64,000 nucleotides of DNA from an uncultured Bacteroidales bacterium (GTDB taxonomy: Bacteria; Bacteroidota; Bacteroidia; Bacteroidales; Muribaculaceae), in NCBI GenBank assembly GCA_902792435.1, contig CADAZN010000002.1, positions 1 to 64,000 of the forward strand, given 5' to 3'. Position numbers and translations under genes: made by a program. The notes beneath the pieces are model-generated. The model saw only the letters and a list, made by a program, of their open reading frames with translations. It ran no database searches and had not been told where the DNA came from. Shown here piece after piece: positions 54,984 to 63,945 of the stretch (its first letter is position 1; every line of letters begins with the position of its first letter).

Positions 54984-55646
54984 TTACCATGCAATAGGTT
55001 GCTTTCCATGCTTACGAAGATAGTCGTTAGCTAGTGAGAAATGATGGTTGCCAAAGAATCCCCTATAGGCACTAAGTGGTGACGGATGAGGAGAAGTTAG
55101 CACTAGGTGCCGCATGCGGTTTATGAATGCCCCTTTCTTTATAGCATAACTACCCCAGAGGATAAACACTAAATTCTCCCTTTGATTGGCAAGATGGGCT
55201 ATCACTTCATCGGTAAAAAGTTCCCAACCACGGTTTTGATGAGAACCGGCACGATGAGCCTGAACAGTTAGTGTGGAGTTGAGCAACAATACTCCTTGAC
55301 GTGCCCAACGGCTCAAGTCGCCACTTGTTGGAATCGGTGCGCCAGTATCGTCATGTACCTCCTTGAAGATATTTTGAAGCGATGGAGGGAATGGCACGCC
55401 ATCGTTGACCGAGAAGCACAATCCATTAGCCTGACCCACATCATGATAAGGATCCTGACCCAGTATCACTACTTTTACCTCATTGAACGGTGTGGCATCA
55501 AAAGCTGCAAATATCTGCTTGCCAGGTGGGAACACCTGACCGTTGCGATACTCTTGTCGCACAAACTGAGTCAGCCTCACAAAGTAATCCTTATCCCAAA
55601 CGTCGGCTAGTTCTCTAAGCCAACTATCTTCAATTCTAACAGTCAT
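54984..55646 (-). CDS. ung: Uracil-DNA glycosylase (family 1)
   Basis: A protein of 220 residues that removes uracil from DNA. Motifs of family 1 are complete: VVILGQDPYHDVGQANGLCFSV with the water-activating Asp of GQDPYH, PPSLQNIFKEV, LLLNSTLTVQ, VFILWGSYA and LTSPHPSPLSAYRGFFG with the catalytic His of HPSPLS. The start was set at MTVRIEDSWL. A longer frame would cross the -7 box at 55681-55688 and the region of the tRNA-Arg promoter. It is divergent from the tRNA-Arg gene. Confidence 0.97.
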   Translation of the reverse strand: MTVRIEDSWLRELADVWDKDYFVRLTQFVRQEYRNGQVFPPGKQIFAAFDATPFNEVKVVILGQDPYHDVGQANGLCFSVNDGVPFPPSLQNIFKEVHDDTGAPIPTSGDLSRWARQGVLLLNSTLTVQAHRAGSHQNRGWELFTDEVIAHLANQRENLVFILWGSYAIKKGAFINRMRHLVLTSPHPSPLSAYRGFFGNHHFSLANDYLRKHGKQPIAW

Positions 55647-55676
55647 AATTATTATGAGAAAATGAATTATTGATTT

Positions 55677-55708
55677 TTTGCAAAGATACAAATTATTCAC
55701 TACTTTTG
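55677..55708 (+). promoter_or_regulatory. Promoter of tRNA-Arg, overlapping the divergent ung promoter
   Basis: On the plus strand TTTG (55677-55680) and TACTTTTG (55701-55708) are 20 bases apart. The ung -7 box, TATCTTTG on the minus strand, occupies 55681-55688 inside this promoter. The two promoters face away from each other and cannot be used at once by two polymerases. Confidence 0.6.
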
Positions 55709-55762
55709 CACCGAATTCCAGCCAATTCATTACTTATTAATAATGTTTTTCTGGGAAACAAC

Positions 55763-55834
55763 GGACCCATAGTTCAATGGATAGAATAAAGGATTCCGGT
55801 TCCTTCGATTGGGGTTCGACTCCCCATGGGTTCA
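55763..55834 (+). tRNA. tRNA-Arg(CCG)
   Basis: A 72-nt tRNA with acceptor stem GGACCCA / TGGGTTC (one wobble), discriminator A, anticodon loop TTCCGGT giving CCG (codon CGG), and T-loop GTTCGACTC. CCA is not encoded. It is followed by a terminator at 55852-55894. Confidence 0.95.
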
Positions 55835-55851
55835 CAATTCTTTCTGGTTGG

Positions 55852-55894
55852 CTCTATTGAATCTTCTCAAGTAGTTGATAATAGAGTCTTTTTT
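55852..55894 (+). terminator. Terminator of tRNA-Arg
   Basis: CTCTATT pairs with AATAGAG across a loop of about 20 bases, then TC and a run of T. The stem is short, so support is moderate. Confidence 0.55.
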
Positions 55895-55927
55895 ATATCC
55901 ATTAATCATACCTACTTATAAAGTCAA

Positions 55928-55964
55928 ATGTGGCTTGAGAGAAATAATAACTCTCAAGCCACAT
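55928..55964 (-). terminator. Hairpin after tdk, probable terminator
   Basis: A perfect 14-bp inverted repeat, ATGTGGCTTGAGAG and CTCTCAAGCCACAT, with a nine-base AT loop. On the minus strand it follows the tdk stop and precedes ATTTGACTTTATA. The plus-strand side has no T run. Confidence 0.6.
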
Positions 55965-55986
55965 CGGAATGACGGGGGAAAACTAT

Positions 55987-56616
55987 TTATTCGCTCTTAA
56001 ATTTCAGCGAGTTGCGCTCGGCGCTTTCAATGCGCTTGTTGCGCCAGCAGCTACGGCACAGGGCCACATAACGATCATCACCGCCAATCTCCACTTGGTT
56101 ACCATCGGTAACGATGTTCCCTTGTGCATCAATACGAGCATTAATGCTTGTTTTGCGGCCACAAGCGCACGTTGATTTTACCTCTTCGATTGAATCGGCT
56201 ATTTCAAAGAGGCGTCGTGAACCCTCAAAGAGGTGCGACTGGAAATCGGTACGCAATCCATAGCACACAACGTTAGTACCATAATCATCAACTATGCGTG
56301 CCAACTGGTCAATTTGTTCCTCTGTCAAGAATTGCGACTCATCAATAAGTATCCAGTCTTTCACCACCAAACTACTTTCGTAGAGTTGCGTGACATACTC
56401 ATATAGATTCATCTCTGGGTAAATCCAACTGCACTCACGCTCAATACCAATGCGAGAGCGAATCACATTTTCTTTCTCGCGATTGTCAATGATTGGCTTC
56501 ATACACAAGTATTTAAGCCCTCGCTCCTCAAAATTATATGCTTGAGTGAGGAGCAGTGCGGTCTTTGCCGACCCCATCGTGCCATACTTGAAATATAGTT
56601 TTCCTCGTCCGTTCAT
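55987..56616 (-). CDS. tdk: Thymidine kinase
   Basis: A type II thymidine kinase of 209 residues, phosphorylating thymidine for salvage into dTTP. The P-loop is YFKYGTMGSAKTALLL. The Asp-Glu pair of the kinase is in WILIDESQFLTEEQIDQL. A zinc-site set of Cys follows (STCACGRKTS and ALCRSCWRNK), and the lasso region is YGLRTDFQSHLFEGS. The start is set at MNGRGKLYF because a -7 box at 56625-56632 lies between it and the longer-frame start at 56646. Confidence 0.94.
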   Translation of the reverse strand: MNGRGKLYFKYGTMGSAKTALLLTQAYNFEERGLKYLCMKPIIDNREKENVIRSRIGIERECSWIYPEMNLYEYVTQLYESSLVVKDWILIDESQFLTEEQIDQLARIVDDYGTNVVCYGLRTDFQSHLFEGSRRLFEIADSIEEVKSTCACGRKTSINARIDAQGNIVTDGNQVEIGGDDRYVALCRSCWRNKRIESAERNSLKFKSE

Positions 56617-56624
56617 ATCAACGG

Positions 56625-56655
56625 CAAAGATAAATAATTCTATCACTATGTCAAT
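56625..56655 (-). promoter_or_regulatory. Promoter of tdk
   Basis: On the minus strand a TTG-type -33 (within 56652-56655) and TATCTTTG (56625-56632) are spaced by 19 bases. The -7 box ends eight bases before the ATG at 56616, so the leader is very short. It decides the tdk start. Confidence 0.55.
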
Positions 56656-56793
56656 ACAAAATACAAGAAAGTTATTAACAACTAAGCCCTAAATTCACCA
56701 TCTTAACGAAGCAAACAGTTTCAGAAAAAGAAATAAAAATATACCTAACAAAACTTTGTTAACTTTTCATGTTTTCAATTCACTATTTTGTTG

Positions 56794-56801
56794 TAATTTT
56801 G
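56794..56801 (+). promoter_or_regulatory. -7 promoter box of the YitT-family gene
   Basis: TAATTTTG followed by C, 57 bases before the ATG at 56859. No -33 TTTG at the right distance. Confidence 0.45.
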
Positions 56802-56858
56802 CAGCCCGAAAAATAATTACTGAGAATCACATCAAATTATTAATAAAATAAATAACTC

Positions 56859-57833
56859 ATGGGAAAGATTAATAACAACGTAATCACTCATGTTAAGGAT
56901 TACATCATGATCACAGTAGGATTGCTATGCTACTGCTTCGGATACTCGGCCTTTCTGTTGCCCGAAAAAATCGTGACTGGCGGAGTCACTGGTCTCGCTT
57001 CGTTGCTTTATTTTGGTCTCGGATGGAATGTCGCTATCACCTACTACATCATTAATGCCATATTGCTCGCAATTGCTTTCAAAACTGTGGGCAAGCAATT
57101 TGTCATTCGAACCATTATAGGAGCCACAATAGCTACATTGTTGCTAGGCATCATGGTGCCATTGTTCAAGGAGCCAATTGTTGCACAGCAACCGTTCATG
57201 AATGTAATTATTGGGGCCGTGTTGTGTGGTATGGGACTTGGAATAGTATTCACTCACAATGGTAGCTCTGCTGGCACCGACATCATTGCCGCCATGGTAA
57301 CAAAGCACAGCAACATCTCATTCGGCCGCACAATGATTTATGTTGACCTACTAATCATAAGCTCTAGTTACCTTATTTTCCACACTCTCGACAAGATAGT
57401 ATATGGTCTTATTTTCATGTTTATTTGCTCTATAGCAGCCGACATGGTTATCGATAGCAACCGCCAGAGCGTACAGTTCATGATTTTCTCTAAGAAGTGG
57501 AAAGAAATAGCCAACGCCATTACACATGAAGCTCATCGTGGATGCACCGTCCTAAATGGTACTGGATGGTATACACAAAAAGACACCACCATCCTACTCG
57601 TGATGAGCCGAAACTATGAAAGCATGCACATCTTCCGCATCATTAAGGCCATCGATCCCGACGCCTTCGTATCACAGGCAAAAGTAAAGGGCGTCTATGG
57701 TGAGGGATTCGACCACGTGAAGCTAAATCTAAAGCAGCAAGAGGTTGATGAAATAACGAGCAACGCCGCATCTGGACCAACACAATCTTACGTCAAGGAG
57801 AATAGTAATACTGCAGAGAACGAAACAAGCTAA
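56859..57833 (+). CDS. YitT-family membrane protein (DUF161/DUF2179)
   Basis: A protein of 324 residues. About five to six membrane helices fill residues 15-200, with the family stretches FLLPEKIVTGGVTGLASLLY, GLGIVFTHNGSSAGTDIIA and FGRTMIYVDLLII. A soluble C-terminal DUF2179 domain follows (VQFMIFSKKWKEIANAITHE and VMSRNYESMHIFRIIKAIDP), which may bind a ligand. Function of the family is not established; transport or regulation of a small molecule is the usual guess. The last 40 residues are polar and variable. Confidence 0.9.
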   Translation: MGKINNNVITHVKDYIMITVGLLCYCFGYSAFLLPEKIVTGGVTGLASLLYFGLGWNVAITYYIINAILLAIAFKTVGKQFVIRTIIGATIATLLLGIMVPLFKEPIVAQQPFMNVIIGAVLCGMGLGIVFTHNGSSAGTDIIAAMVTKHSNISFGRTMIYVDLLIISSSYLIFHTLDKIVYGLIFMFICSIAADMVIDSNRQSVQFMIFSKKWKEIANAITHEAHRGCTVLNGTGWYTQKDTTILLVMSRNYESMHIFRIIKAIDPDAFVSQAKVKGVYGEGFDHVKLNLKQQEVDEITSNAASGPTQSYVKENSNTAENETS

Positions 57834-57899
57834 TCTTTGGCACGATATTTGCTAAAGTGTGGAATAAAACAAGTTTTTATTAACACCTATATAAAATAG

Positions 57900-57918
57900 T
57901 TGCCAATTTATTTGGCAA
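57900..57918. promoter_or_regulatory. Inverted repeat at the ferredoxin promoter
   Basis: TTGCCAA and TTGGCAA flank five bases. The right arm overlaps the -33 TTTG (57911-57914) of the ferredoxin promoter, so it could be an operator. A chance palindrome is possible. Confidence 0.35.
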
Positions 57919-57943
57919 TATTCAAATAAAAGCTGTATTTTTG
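57911..57943 (+). promoter_or_regulatory. Promoter of the small ferredoxin gene
   Basis: TTTG (57911-57914) and TATTTTTG (57936-57943) spaced by 21 bases, 57 bases before the ATG at 58001. Confidence 0.6.
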
Positions 57944-58000
57944 CAGCTGTTTTTACAAGACTAATTGTTTTTTTACTTAACTATTTTAATTTTTTCAACT

Positions 58001-58168
58001 ATGGCATACGTAATTAGTGACGATTGTGTAGCATGCGGAACTTGCATGGATATGTGTCCAACTGGCGCTATCAGCGAGGGTGACATCTATGTAATTGATC
58101 CCGACACTTGCATCAGCTGCGGTTCTTGCGCTGAGGCTTGTCCTAACGAGGCAATTAGCGAAGGCTAA
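58001..58168 (+). CDS. Small 2[4Fe-4S] ferredoxin
   Basis: A clostridial-type ferredoxin of 55 residues. Two ligand sets are seen: CVACGTCMDMCP and CISCGSCAEACP, each C-x2-C-x2-C-x3-C-P. The protein is acidic, cytosolic and monocistronic, with its own promoter and terminator. The start at MAYVISDDC follows from the family; the longest frame adds a hydrophobic 12-residue stretch that does not belong. It is a likely low-potential electron carrier for enzymes such as IorAB (24072-26295) and HydABC (15683-19882), inferred from the fact that those need one. Confidence 0.96.
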   Translation: MAYVISDDCVACGTCMDMCPTGAISEGDIYVIDPDTCISCGSCAEACPNEAISEG

Positions 58169-58188
58169 TTCACTACAAGTGTAATAAC

Positions 58189-58231
58189 AAATTGGCATTG
58201 TTTCTGTTTATTGAAACGATGCCAATTTTTT
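58189..58231 (+). terminator. Terminator after the ferredoxin gene
   Basis: AAATTGGCAT-GTTTC pairs with GAAAC-ATGCCAATTT around an eight-base loop, followed by T. Strong. Confidence 0.85.
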
Positions 58232-58291
58232 ATTAATTCTTGTATCTTCGACTGATGTAAAAAATAACTTGACAATATTAAGCAGTTACTC

Positions 58292-60112
58292 TTACTCCCT
58301 AGGCTCAAACCATCGGCTTGAAATTATCATGTCGCTAATACGCCAGGCTTGTTTTTGTCTCTCAAGGAGTGGTCCACTACCCATAGTTTGAGACGGAGAA
58401 ATAGCAACCGATGTGACTTCACCATGCAACATGCTATTGCCCAATCCATTCCAGTGTTGAGATCTAACACCCAAAAGTTCAATTAAAGTTGGGAACACGT
58501 CTATTTGCCCTACTGGACCTCCAATTATGCCATTCTGACCTGAATTGACAACAAGGAACACACACCTATCACCTTCTTTATCAATGGAGGGGCGACCTTG
58601 AGGAGAATCATCAACCATCTCACTATGGTCACTCACTATCACTAGCATTGTGTTGTCATAGAGCCCTTTTGACTTTAAATCTTGAATAAATGAAGCAAGG
58701 GCAGAGTCAAATGCGTTGACACACTCAAGATAGCAACGAACTTCACTAGTATATTTACCACTTTGCTGCACCCAAGTTTCAGGTTCCATTGGTGAATTGT
58801 ACGGATGGTGCATTCCAGCGGTTGCCACCAAAGCAATGAAAGGCTGTTTGTATTTAAGCACACAACTTGACACCTCATCAAGAAGAGCTTTATCAAGAAG
58901 ATAGCCATTGCTCTTGAGCGCATCAGCTATACCAGTTTTTCCGTAAAACTCTTTGTATCCATAGTTCTTTGCCATGTTTTCAACGTTCCACAGAGTCGGC
59001 TCGTCACAACAAGCATAGAATGAATCATAATCCCCTAAGGCTTTAACAAGCGAAGGGTAAGGCACATTACCAAATGTATTGGCTACAGCCTGAGTTGTAA
59101 GTGGCAGTAAGCCTGTGTTATACATAAATATGCCATCACTCGACCTTCCATTCTTCACTTGTGAACGCATGTTTAGCGTGACTAGGTTGTTTTCTGTATC
59201 CTTACACAAAGCATTTAGTGTTGGGGCCACCTCTCTTCCATCAATATCCAACCCAATAACCCATGAGTTTAAAGACTCAACCACCAAGAGTATCACATTC
59301 TTACCACGTGCCGAGGCATAATCATCGCCGTTTTGTGCTTGTTCGTTGATAAAACGTGTCACCAGTTGTTTTTGATCATCGGTGAGAGTTGTCTGGTTAT
59401 AAATGGATGAGACAAAACCATAGACCAAGTAGGAAACAACTCCATTCTTATTCACATAGTCGCCCTGACGTGTCCACATCACGCAATAGTCATTAGTGAG
59501 TTGTTGATTAAATGAGGCAGTTTCTTTATCGTTATTATAACTAACAGCCGAGACACCTAATCTAATAACAACAAATGCCAGCACACACATCAAACTTAAC
59601 ACTAGACGTTTTGCCGGAGAAAAAGAAGTTGACTCCAACGGTCGCTTTAACCAAATTCTATAAACAATATAAAGCACGACAGGAGGAAGCAAAACTTCCA
59701 AATCGCCAAGCCTAAAAGCCCCGAGAGCACTGCGTGCAACTGTGTCACCCACATTCCCCAAAAGAAAGAACGATGACAAAGGCATGAGATCACGATAAGA
59801 CGGCATGTAGAGCATTTGTGCTAAGCACCACAACATCACAAGCAACAACACAAGCCAAATCCATTTACGGCTTTTAGCGCCAAGTGCAACAAAAGGAGTC
59901 ATCAATAATATTCCATCGCCAATATTGTTGACTACGAGCTGTGTCAACTCTCCTATTCTCAATGTTTTTAGCCAATTGTAATCAACAATCGAATTAAAAT
60001 GATATTCTACTGCCAGAAATTGCACTAGCATGCAACCCAATGCAAGTAAAAAGAACAACGCAACTGGATGCTTTATTGACTTTGTTTTTATTTTATTTGA
60101 GGAATCTTTCAT
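58292..60112 (-). CDS. LtaS-like membrane sulfatase / phosphoglycerol transferase family protein
   Basis: A protein of 606 residues. Five membrane helices fill about residues 15-195, then a linker and a periplasmic alkaline-phosphatase-fold domain. Landmarks: NVILLVVESLNSW with the metal-binding Glu, GRSSDGIFMYNTG where Ser stands at the position of the LtaS nucleophile Thr, and VIVSDHSEM, the Asp-His metal site. The family includes lipoteichoic acid synthases and, in Gram-negatives, phosphoglycerol or phosphoethanolamine transferases that decorate periplasmic glycans or LPS. The natural substrate here is unknown. The start at MKDSSNKIKTKS is fixed by a promoter that overlaps the longer frame and leaves only five bases of leader. 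Confidence 0.85.
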   Translation of the reverse strand: MKDSSNKIKTKSIKHPVALFFLLALGCMLVQFLAVEYHFNSIVDYNWLKTLRIGELTQLVVNNIGDGILLMTPFVALGAKSRKWIWLVLLLVMLWCLAQMLYMPSYRDLMPLSSFFLLGNVGDTVARSALGAFRLGDLEVLLPPVVLYIVYRIWLKRPLESTSFSPAKRLVLSLMCVLAFVVIRLGVSAVSYNNDKETASFNQQLTNDYCVMWTRQGDYVNKNGVVSYLVYGFVSSIYNQTTLTDDQKQLVTRFINEQAQNGDDYASARGKNVILLVVESLNSWVIGLDIDGREVAPTLNALCKDTENNLVTLNMRSQVKNGRSSDGIFMYNTGLLPLTTQAVANTFGNVPYPSLVKALGDYDSFYACCDEPTLWNVENMAKNYGYKEFYGKTGIADALKSNGYLLDKALLDEVSSCVLKYKQPFIALVATAGMHHPYNSPMEPETWVQQSGKYTSEVRCYLECVNAFDSALASFIQDLKSKGLYDNTMLVIVSDHSEMVDDSPQGRPSIDKEGDRCVFLVVNSGQNGIIGGPVGQIDVFPTLIELLGVRSQHWNGLGNSMLHGEVTSVAISPSQTMGSGPLLERQKQAWRISDMIISSRWFEPRE

Positions 60113-60117
60113 GACTG

Positions 60118-60148
60118 CAAAGATAATTGATGTTATTGTCAAAGCAAA
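60118..60148 (-). promoter_or_regulatory. Promoter of the LtaS-like gene
   Basis: On the minus strand TTTG (60145-60148) and TATCTTTG (60118-60125) are 19 bases apart, a perfect consensus match. The box ends five bases before the ATG at 60112, implying a leaderless transcript. Confidence 0.7.
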
Positions 60149-60592
60149 ATTATAAAGACTCTTTTGTAAGCAATTTCTTCATCTTATTAAATTCACTCAA
60201 TTATAAATTCATAATACACATAACAATGCATATTTATACAAAACATATTTTTCTACCCAAAAAATAAAAGCAAGTCTCACGACTCACTTTTATTAATTCT
60301 GTCTTAATAAACCAAACTTATCACATTAGTAACTAAATTATTTATGCTATTTTATTGTAATATCAAATGAACATAGTAACAACTGATTTGTTGCTAATAT
60401 ATATAATTGAGCAAATATTGATTATTTAGTAAGAATAACAATAACACAAAAAGACCTATCAACGATTGCTCTTATTTCGATGCAAAATTAACTATTATTT
60501 TTTAAGCAACCAAATTTTTATCATGTTTTTTTAGATTTTTATTCATCGATTTTTACTATTTTTGCGCAATAATAACACAAACAACATGTATA
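60143..60592. other. 450-base AT-rich intergenic region
   Basis: A non-coding region between divergent genes. It holds the LtaS-like gene promoter at its left edge (60118-60148) and the thioesterase -7 box (60557-60564). The middle part (about 60180-60520) is strongly AT-rich. I see no repeats, hairpins, RNA gene or reading frame there. Confidence 0.6.
60557..60564 (+). promoter_or_regulatory. -7 promoter box of the thioesterase gene
   Basis: TATTTTTG followed by C, 28 bases before the ATG at 60593. No clear -33 box. Confidence 0.45.
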
Positions 60593-60967
60593 ATGATAAC
60601 AATAGGACTAACACACACGAGCAAAATGGTTGTAACTGAAGCAATGACAGCTAAAAACATGGGATCGGGCGACATGCCAGTGCTTGCCTCTCCCGCTATG
60701 ATTGCTTTAATGGAGAACGCTGCCTTGTTAGCGGTTGCTAACGAACTTGAAGCAGGGTACACCACAGTGGGTGGACAGATGTCTTGTTCACACCTACGAC
60801 CAACAAAAATTGGAGACACAGTAAGTGCCACAGCAGTAGTCACTAAAGTAGAAGGCAAGAAAATTGAATTTCATGTTGAGGCACATTGCAAGAATCAACT
60901 TCTTGGCGAAGGAAGCCATTTAAGATTCATTGTTGATCGAAACAAGTTCCTTGAAAGAATGGATTAG
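60593..60967 (+). CDS. Thioesterase family protein (FlK-like hotdog fold)
   Basis: A single hotdog domain of 124 residues. The stretch VLASPAMIALMENAALLAV (helix with the Glu of the active-site region) followed by TVGGQMSCSHLRPTKIGDTV and VEAHCKNQLLGEGSHLRFIV matches the FlK-type acyl-CoA thioesterases. It probably hydrolyses a small acyl-CoA. The substrate is not predictable. The stop overlaps the convergent methyltransferase stop by four bases. Confidence 0.88.
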   Translation: MITIGLTHTSKMVVTEAMTAKNMGSGDMPVLASPAMIALMENAALLAVANELEAGYTTVGGQMSCSHLRPTKIGDTVSATAVVTKVEGKKIEFHVEAHCKNQLLGEGSHLRFIVDRNKFLERMD

Positions 60968-62172
60968 AACTTCTCGCACACAAGCATCACCGGCTCACCA
61001 CTTTCGGTTTTGCTTGCAAAAAGATAAACGCTTCCTCCATCTTTAACTCCCAGCCTCTTCTTGAGAGCATCAGCATTTAGACGGAAATTTCTAACGGCGA
61101 TATTCATTTGTTTATACCGTCGGCTAAATTGTTTTATTTCTTTAGATTTAAACGGCACTACTTCTTTTATTCTGAAACGACGACCAGGAAAATCATCTAA
61201 AATGCTTTCGCTTAACATTAAGTGAGAATTGGAAGAAAGTTGAGGAACACCAAACGCACGCTCCACATCCTTGTAACATCCCAATTTCATAATGCTAGCA
61301 TTGGGCTCATAGAGATAGTCTGAAGCATAAACATTGGGCCCAGAGAGGGAGTCATGGACAATGCTCTCTTGTGTCGAGAAGCACTGCCATTTAATGCCGT
61401 CATAGTTCAAAGCATGAAGATTAACTGCTTTTTCTCTCTCCTTAAAATCAAGCTTGAACAACAACTCTTTACACTCATTCTTAATGCTAATTGCCCACAC
61501 GTCGGTGAGACACTCACCCAAGTCGCGCATCGATTGAGTGACATCAAGCATTGGCGACGCTTTGATATACAAGCAAGAACAATGCTGCTTAATCACAGGC
61601 AACAGTTCAACGACATTTGGCAGGCAGTCGGCAAAGCTATAGAGCCGTCGTCCATCCTCGCCACGCCTTGCGGGGTCGATAAATATTGCATCAAACTTTT
61701 TGTCAGCGTCAAGATTATCAAGGTATTCTACTGAGTTGGCGTTCACTACTGTGACGTTAGAGGTCAAAAAAGCAAGATTATAGGCTCCCACATTGGCAAT
61801 CTCCTCATCAAGCTCTACTGCCGTGACAGAGTGAACTCGCTTTGCAATGTAATAAGTATCAACACCAAGCCCCATTGTCATGTCGAGCACACGGTCATCA
61901 ACATTAAATAACGATGCGTGAAAACGCGCTACTTCTTCGTGAGTGCATTGCTCGGCACTTATTGCTTTGGGAAACAAAAATTTATTGTTTTCTAACAGCT
62001 GTGGAATTTTATTCTGAGTCTTGCGGCGACATTCTATTTGAAGAATAGCAAAACTCTTGTCGAAGGTGAGTTGTGGCTCGGCCTTCAACAAGAGTTTGCA
62101 AGTGTCGGCATCAAGGTTGCGTGCGATGTAAGAGAACATCGTGTCATCCACTTGATGTCCGGCTATCATCAT
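60964..62172 (-). CDS. Class I SAM methyltransferase with THUMP-like domain
   Basis: A protein of 402 residues. The SAM-binding core is VLDMTMGLGVDTYYIAKRV near residue 98, then VTAVELDEEIANVGAYNL and the DAIFIDPARRGEDGRRLYS acceptor-side motif. A C-terminal THUMP-like region is seen with NFRLNADALKKRLGVKDGG near 360-380. Related proteins modify RNA bases. The N-terminal 95 residues are a helical family-specific domain. It lies six bases after aspS, so the two are cotranscribed, in line with a role in tRNA or rRNA modification. The exact target is unknown. Confidence 0.85.
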   Translation of the reverse strand: MMIAGHQVDDTMFSYIARNLDADTCKLLLKAEPQLTFDKSFAILQIECRRKTQNKIPQLLENNKFLFPKAISAEQCTHEEVARFHASLFNVDDRVLDMTMGLGVDTYYIAKRVHSVTAVELDEEIANVGAYNLAFLTSNVTVVNANSVEYLDNLDADKKFDAIFIDPARRGEDGRRLYSFADCLPNVVELLPVIKQHCSCLYIKASPMLDVTQSMRDLGECLTDVWAISIKNECKELLFKLDFKEREKAVNLHALNYDGIKWQCFSTQESIVHDSLSGPNVYASDYLYEPNASIMKLGCYKDVERAFGVPQLSSNSHLMLSESILDDFPGRRFRIKEVVPFKSKEIKQFSRRYKQMNIAVRNFRLNADALKKRLGVKDGGSVYLFASKTESGEPVMLVCEKF

Positions 62173-62178
62173 ATCCTT

Positions 62179-63945
62179 TTAGTTGATTGCTTTTTCGTCA
62201 ATTTTGAGATATAACTCGTCAAGCTGACCTGGCTCAAGGAAGCTAGGTGCATCGAGCATTACATCACGGCCACTATTGTTCTTGGGGAAGGCAATGCAGT
62301 CGCGAATGCTGTCGAGGCCTGCCATAATCGACACAAAGCGGTCTAGACCGAAAGCAAGGCCTGCATGAGGAGGTGCACCATACTTAAATGCATTCATCAA
62401 GAAGCCAAATTGTGCCTCGGCACGCTCCTGGGTGAAGCCCAAAATACGGAACATCTTCTCCTGAAGCTCGCTGTCGTGAATACGAAGGCTGCCACCGCCC
62501 ACCTCAATGCCATTGCACACAAAGTCGTAAGCCTTAGCACGCACGCGCTCTGGATGTTCCTCAAGCAAAGGAATGTCGTCAGGGTTTGGCATGGTGAATG
62601 GATGGTGAGTAGCCATGAGACGCTGTTCCTCGTCACTCCACTCAAAGAGAGGGAAGTCAACAATCCACAAGCACTCAAACTTATTCTTATCACGCAGACC
62701 AAGCTGCTCGCCCATCTCAAGGCGAAGCGAACATAGCTGAACACGTGTTTTATTGGCATTGTCACCGCTCAGGATAAGAATCAAGTCGCCAGGTTTAGCC
62801 TCCATCTTGTCAGCAACCTTTTGCAACTGCTCAGGGGTGAAGAACTTATCAATGCTACTCTTTATACTTCCGTCAGTGTTCAATTTGATGTATACAAGTC
62901 CCTTAGCTCCTACTTGCTGACTCTTCACAAAGTTTGTAAGTTGGTCAAGTTGCTTACGGCTATAATCAGCACAACCCGGTGCACAGATGCCACCAATATA
63001 GGCTGCATCATTGAATACAGCAAAATCACTGGTGCCCTTGAGCTCATCCATAAGCTCAACGAAGGTCATTCCAAAACGAAGGTCGGGTTTGTCACTACCA
63101 TAAAGACGCATGGCGTCGTGCCAAGTCATCTGCTGAAGTTTTTCAGGCAAATCTACGCCACGAACTTCCTTGAAAAGATGACGTGCAAGTCCTTCAAACA
63201 CTTCAATTACGTCTTCTTGCTCAACAAAGCTCATCTCGCAGTCAATCTGTGTAAACTCTGGCTGACGATCAGCACGCAAGTCTTCGTCACGGAAGCACTT
63301 AGCAATCTGGAAATAGCGGTCAAAGCCACTTACCATGAGCAACTGTTTGAGTGTTTGGGGGCTCTGAGGCAACGCATAGAACTGTCCAGGATTCATACGG
63401 CTAGGAACAACAAAGTCACGGGCGCCTTCGGGAGTGCTGCCCACCAATATAGGAGTCTCTACCTCGATAAAATCACGGCTGTCGAGGAAGTTGCGAATCA
63501 GGATTGTCATACGGTGACGAAGTTCCAAGTTCTGGCGCACGCTTGGCCTGCGAAGGTCAAGATAGCGATACTTCATGCGCAGGTCATCACCACCATCGGT
63601 ATTATCCTCGATAGTGAAAGGAGGAGTGGCACTGGGGCTGAGAACATTCAGTTCATTAACAATAATCTCAATGTCACCAGTAGGCATATTAGCATTCTTA
63701 CTTTGACGCTCACTAACTGTACCTGTAGCCTGGATACAAAACTCACGGCCAAGCTTGTTGGCACGAGCGCACAATTCTGCATCATTCGACTCGTTAAAGA
63801 CTAACTGTGTAATACCATAACGATCGCGAAGGTCAACAAACGTCATGCCACCCATCTTGCGAGTGCGCTGCACCCATCCTGCCAAAGTCACGCTCTCGCC
63901 AGCGTTAGCAAGTCGCAACTCTCCACATGTTTTACTTCTGTACAT
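62179..63945 (-). CDS. aspS: Aspartyl-tRNA synthetase
   Basis: A class IIb synthetase of 588 residues. An N-terminal OB-fold anticodon domain ([20 protein letters not shown]) is followed by the catalytic domain with motif 2 [19 protein letters not shown], the bacterial GAD insertion (about 290-410), and motif 3 [15 protein letters not shown]. Length is that of bacterial-type AspRS. The start codon is 55 bases before the window edge. No clear -7 box is visible in the 55 bases upstream that are present. First gene of the operon with the methyltransferase. Confidence 0.97.
   Translation of the reverse strand: MYRSKTCGELRLANAGESVTLAGWVQRTRKMGGMTFVDLRDRYGITQLVFNESNDAELCARANKLGREFCIQATGTVSERQSKNANMPTGDIEIIVNELNVLSPSATPPFTIEDNTDGGDDLRMKYRYLDLRRPSVRQNLELRHRMTILIRNFLDSRDFIEVETPILVGSTPEGARDFVVPSRMNPGQFYALPQSPQTLKQLLMVSGFDRYFQIAKCFRDEDLRADRQPEFTQIDCEMSFVEQEDVIEVFEGLARHLFKEVRGVDLPEKLQQMTWHDAMRLYGSDKPDLRFGMTFVELMDELKGTSDFAVFNDAAYIGGICAPGCADYSRKQLDQLTNFVKSQQVGAKGLVYIKLNTDGSIKSSIDKFFTPEQLQKVADKMEAKPGDLILILSGDNANKTRVQLCSLRLEMGEQLGLRDKNKFECLWIVDFPLFEWSDEEQRLMATHHPFTMPNPDDIPLLEEHPERVRAKAYDFVCNGIEVGGGSLRIHDSELQEKMFRILGFTQERAEAQFGFLMNAFKYGAPPHAGLAFGLDRFVSIMAGLDSIRDCIAFPKNNSGRDVMLDAPSFLEPGQLDELYLKIDEKAIN

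Noticed and set aside
62821..63804. 327-codon open frame on the plus strand opposite aspS
   Set aside because: It is antisense to the conserved aspartyl-tRNA synthetase and has no promoter or recognisable domain.
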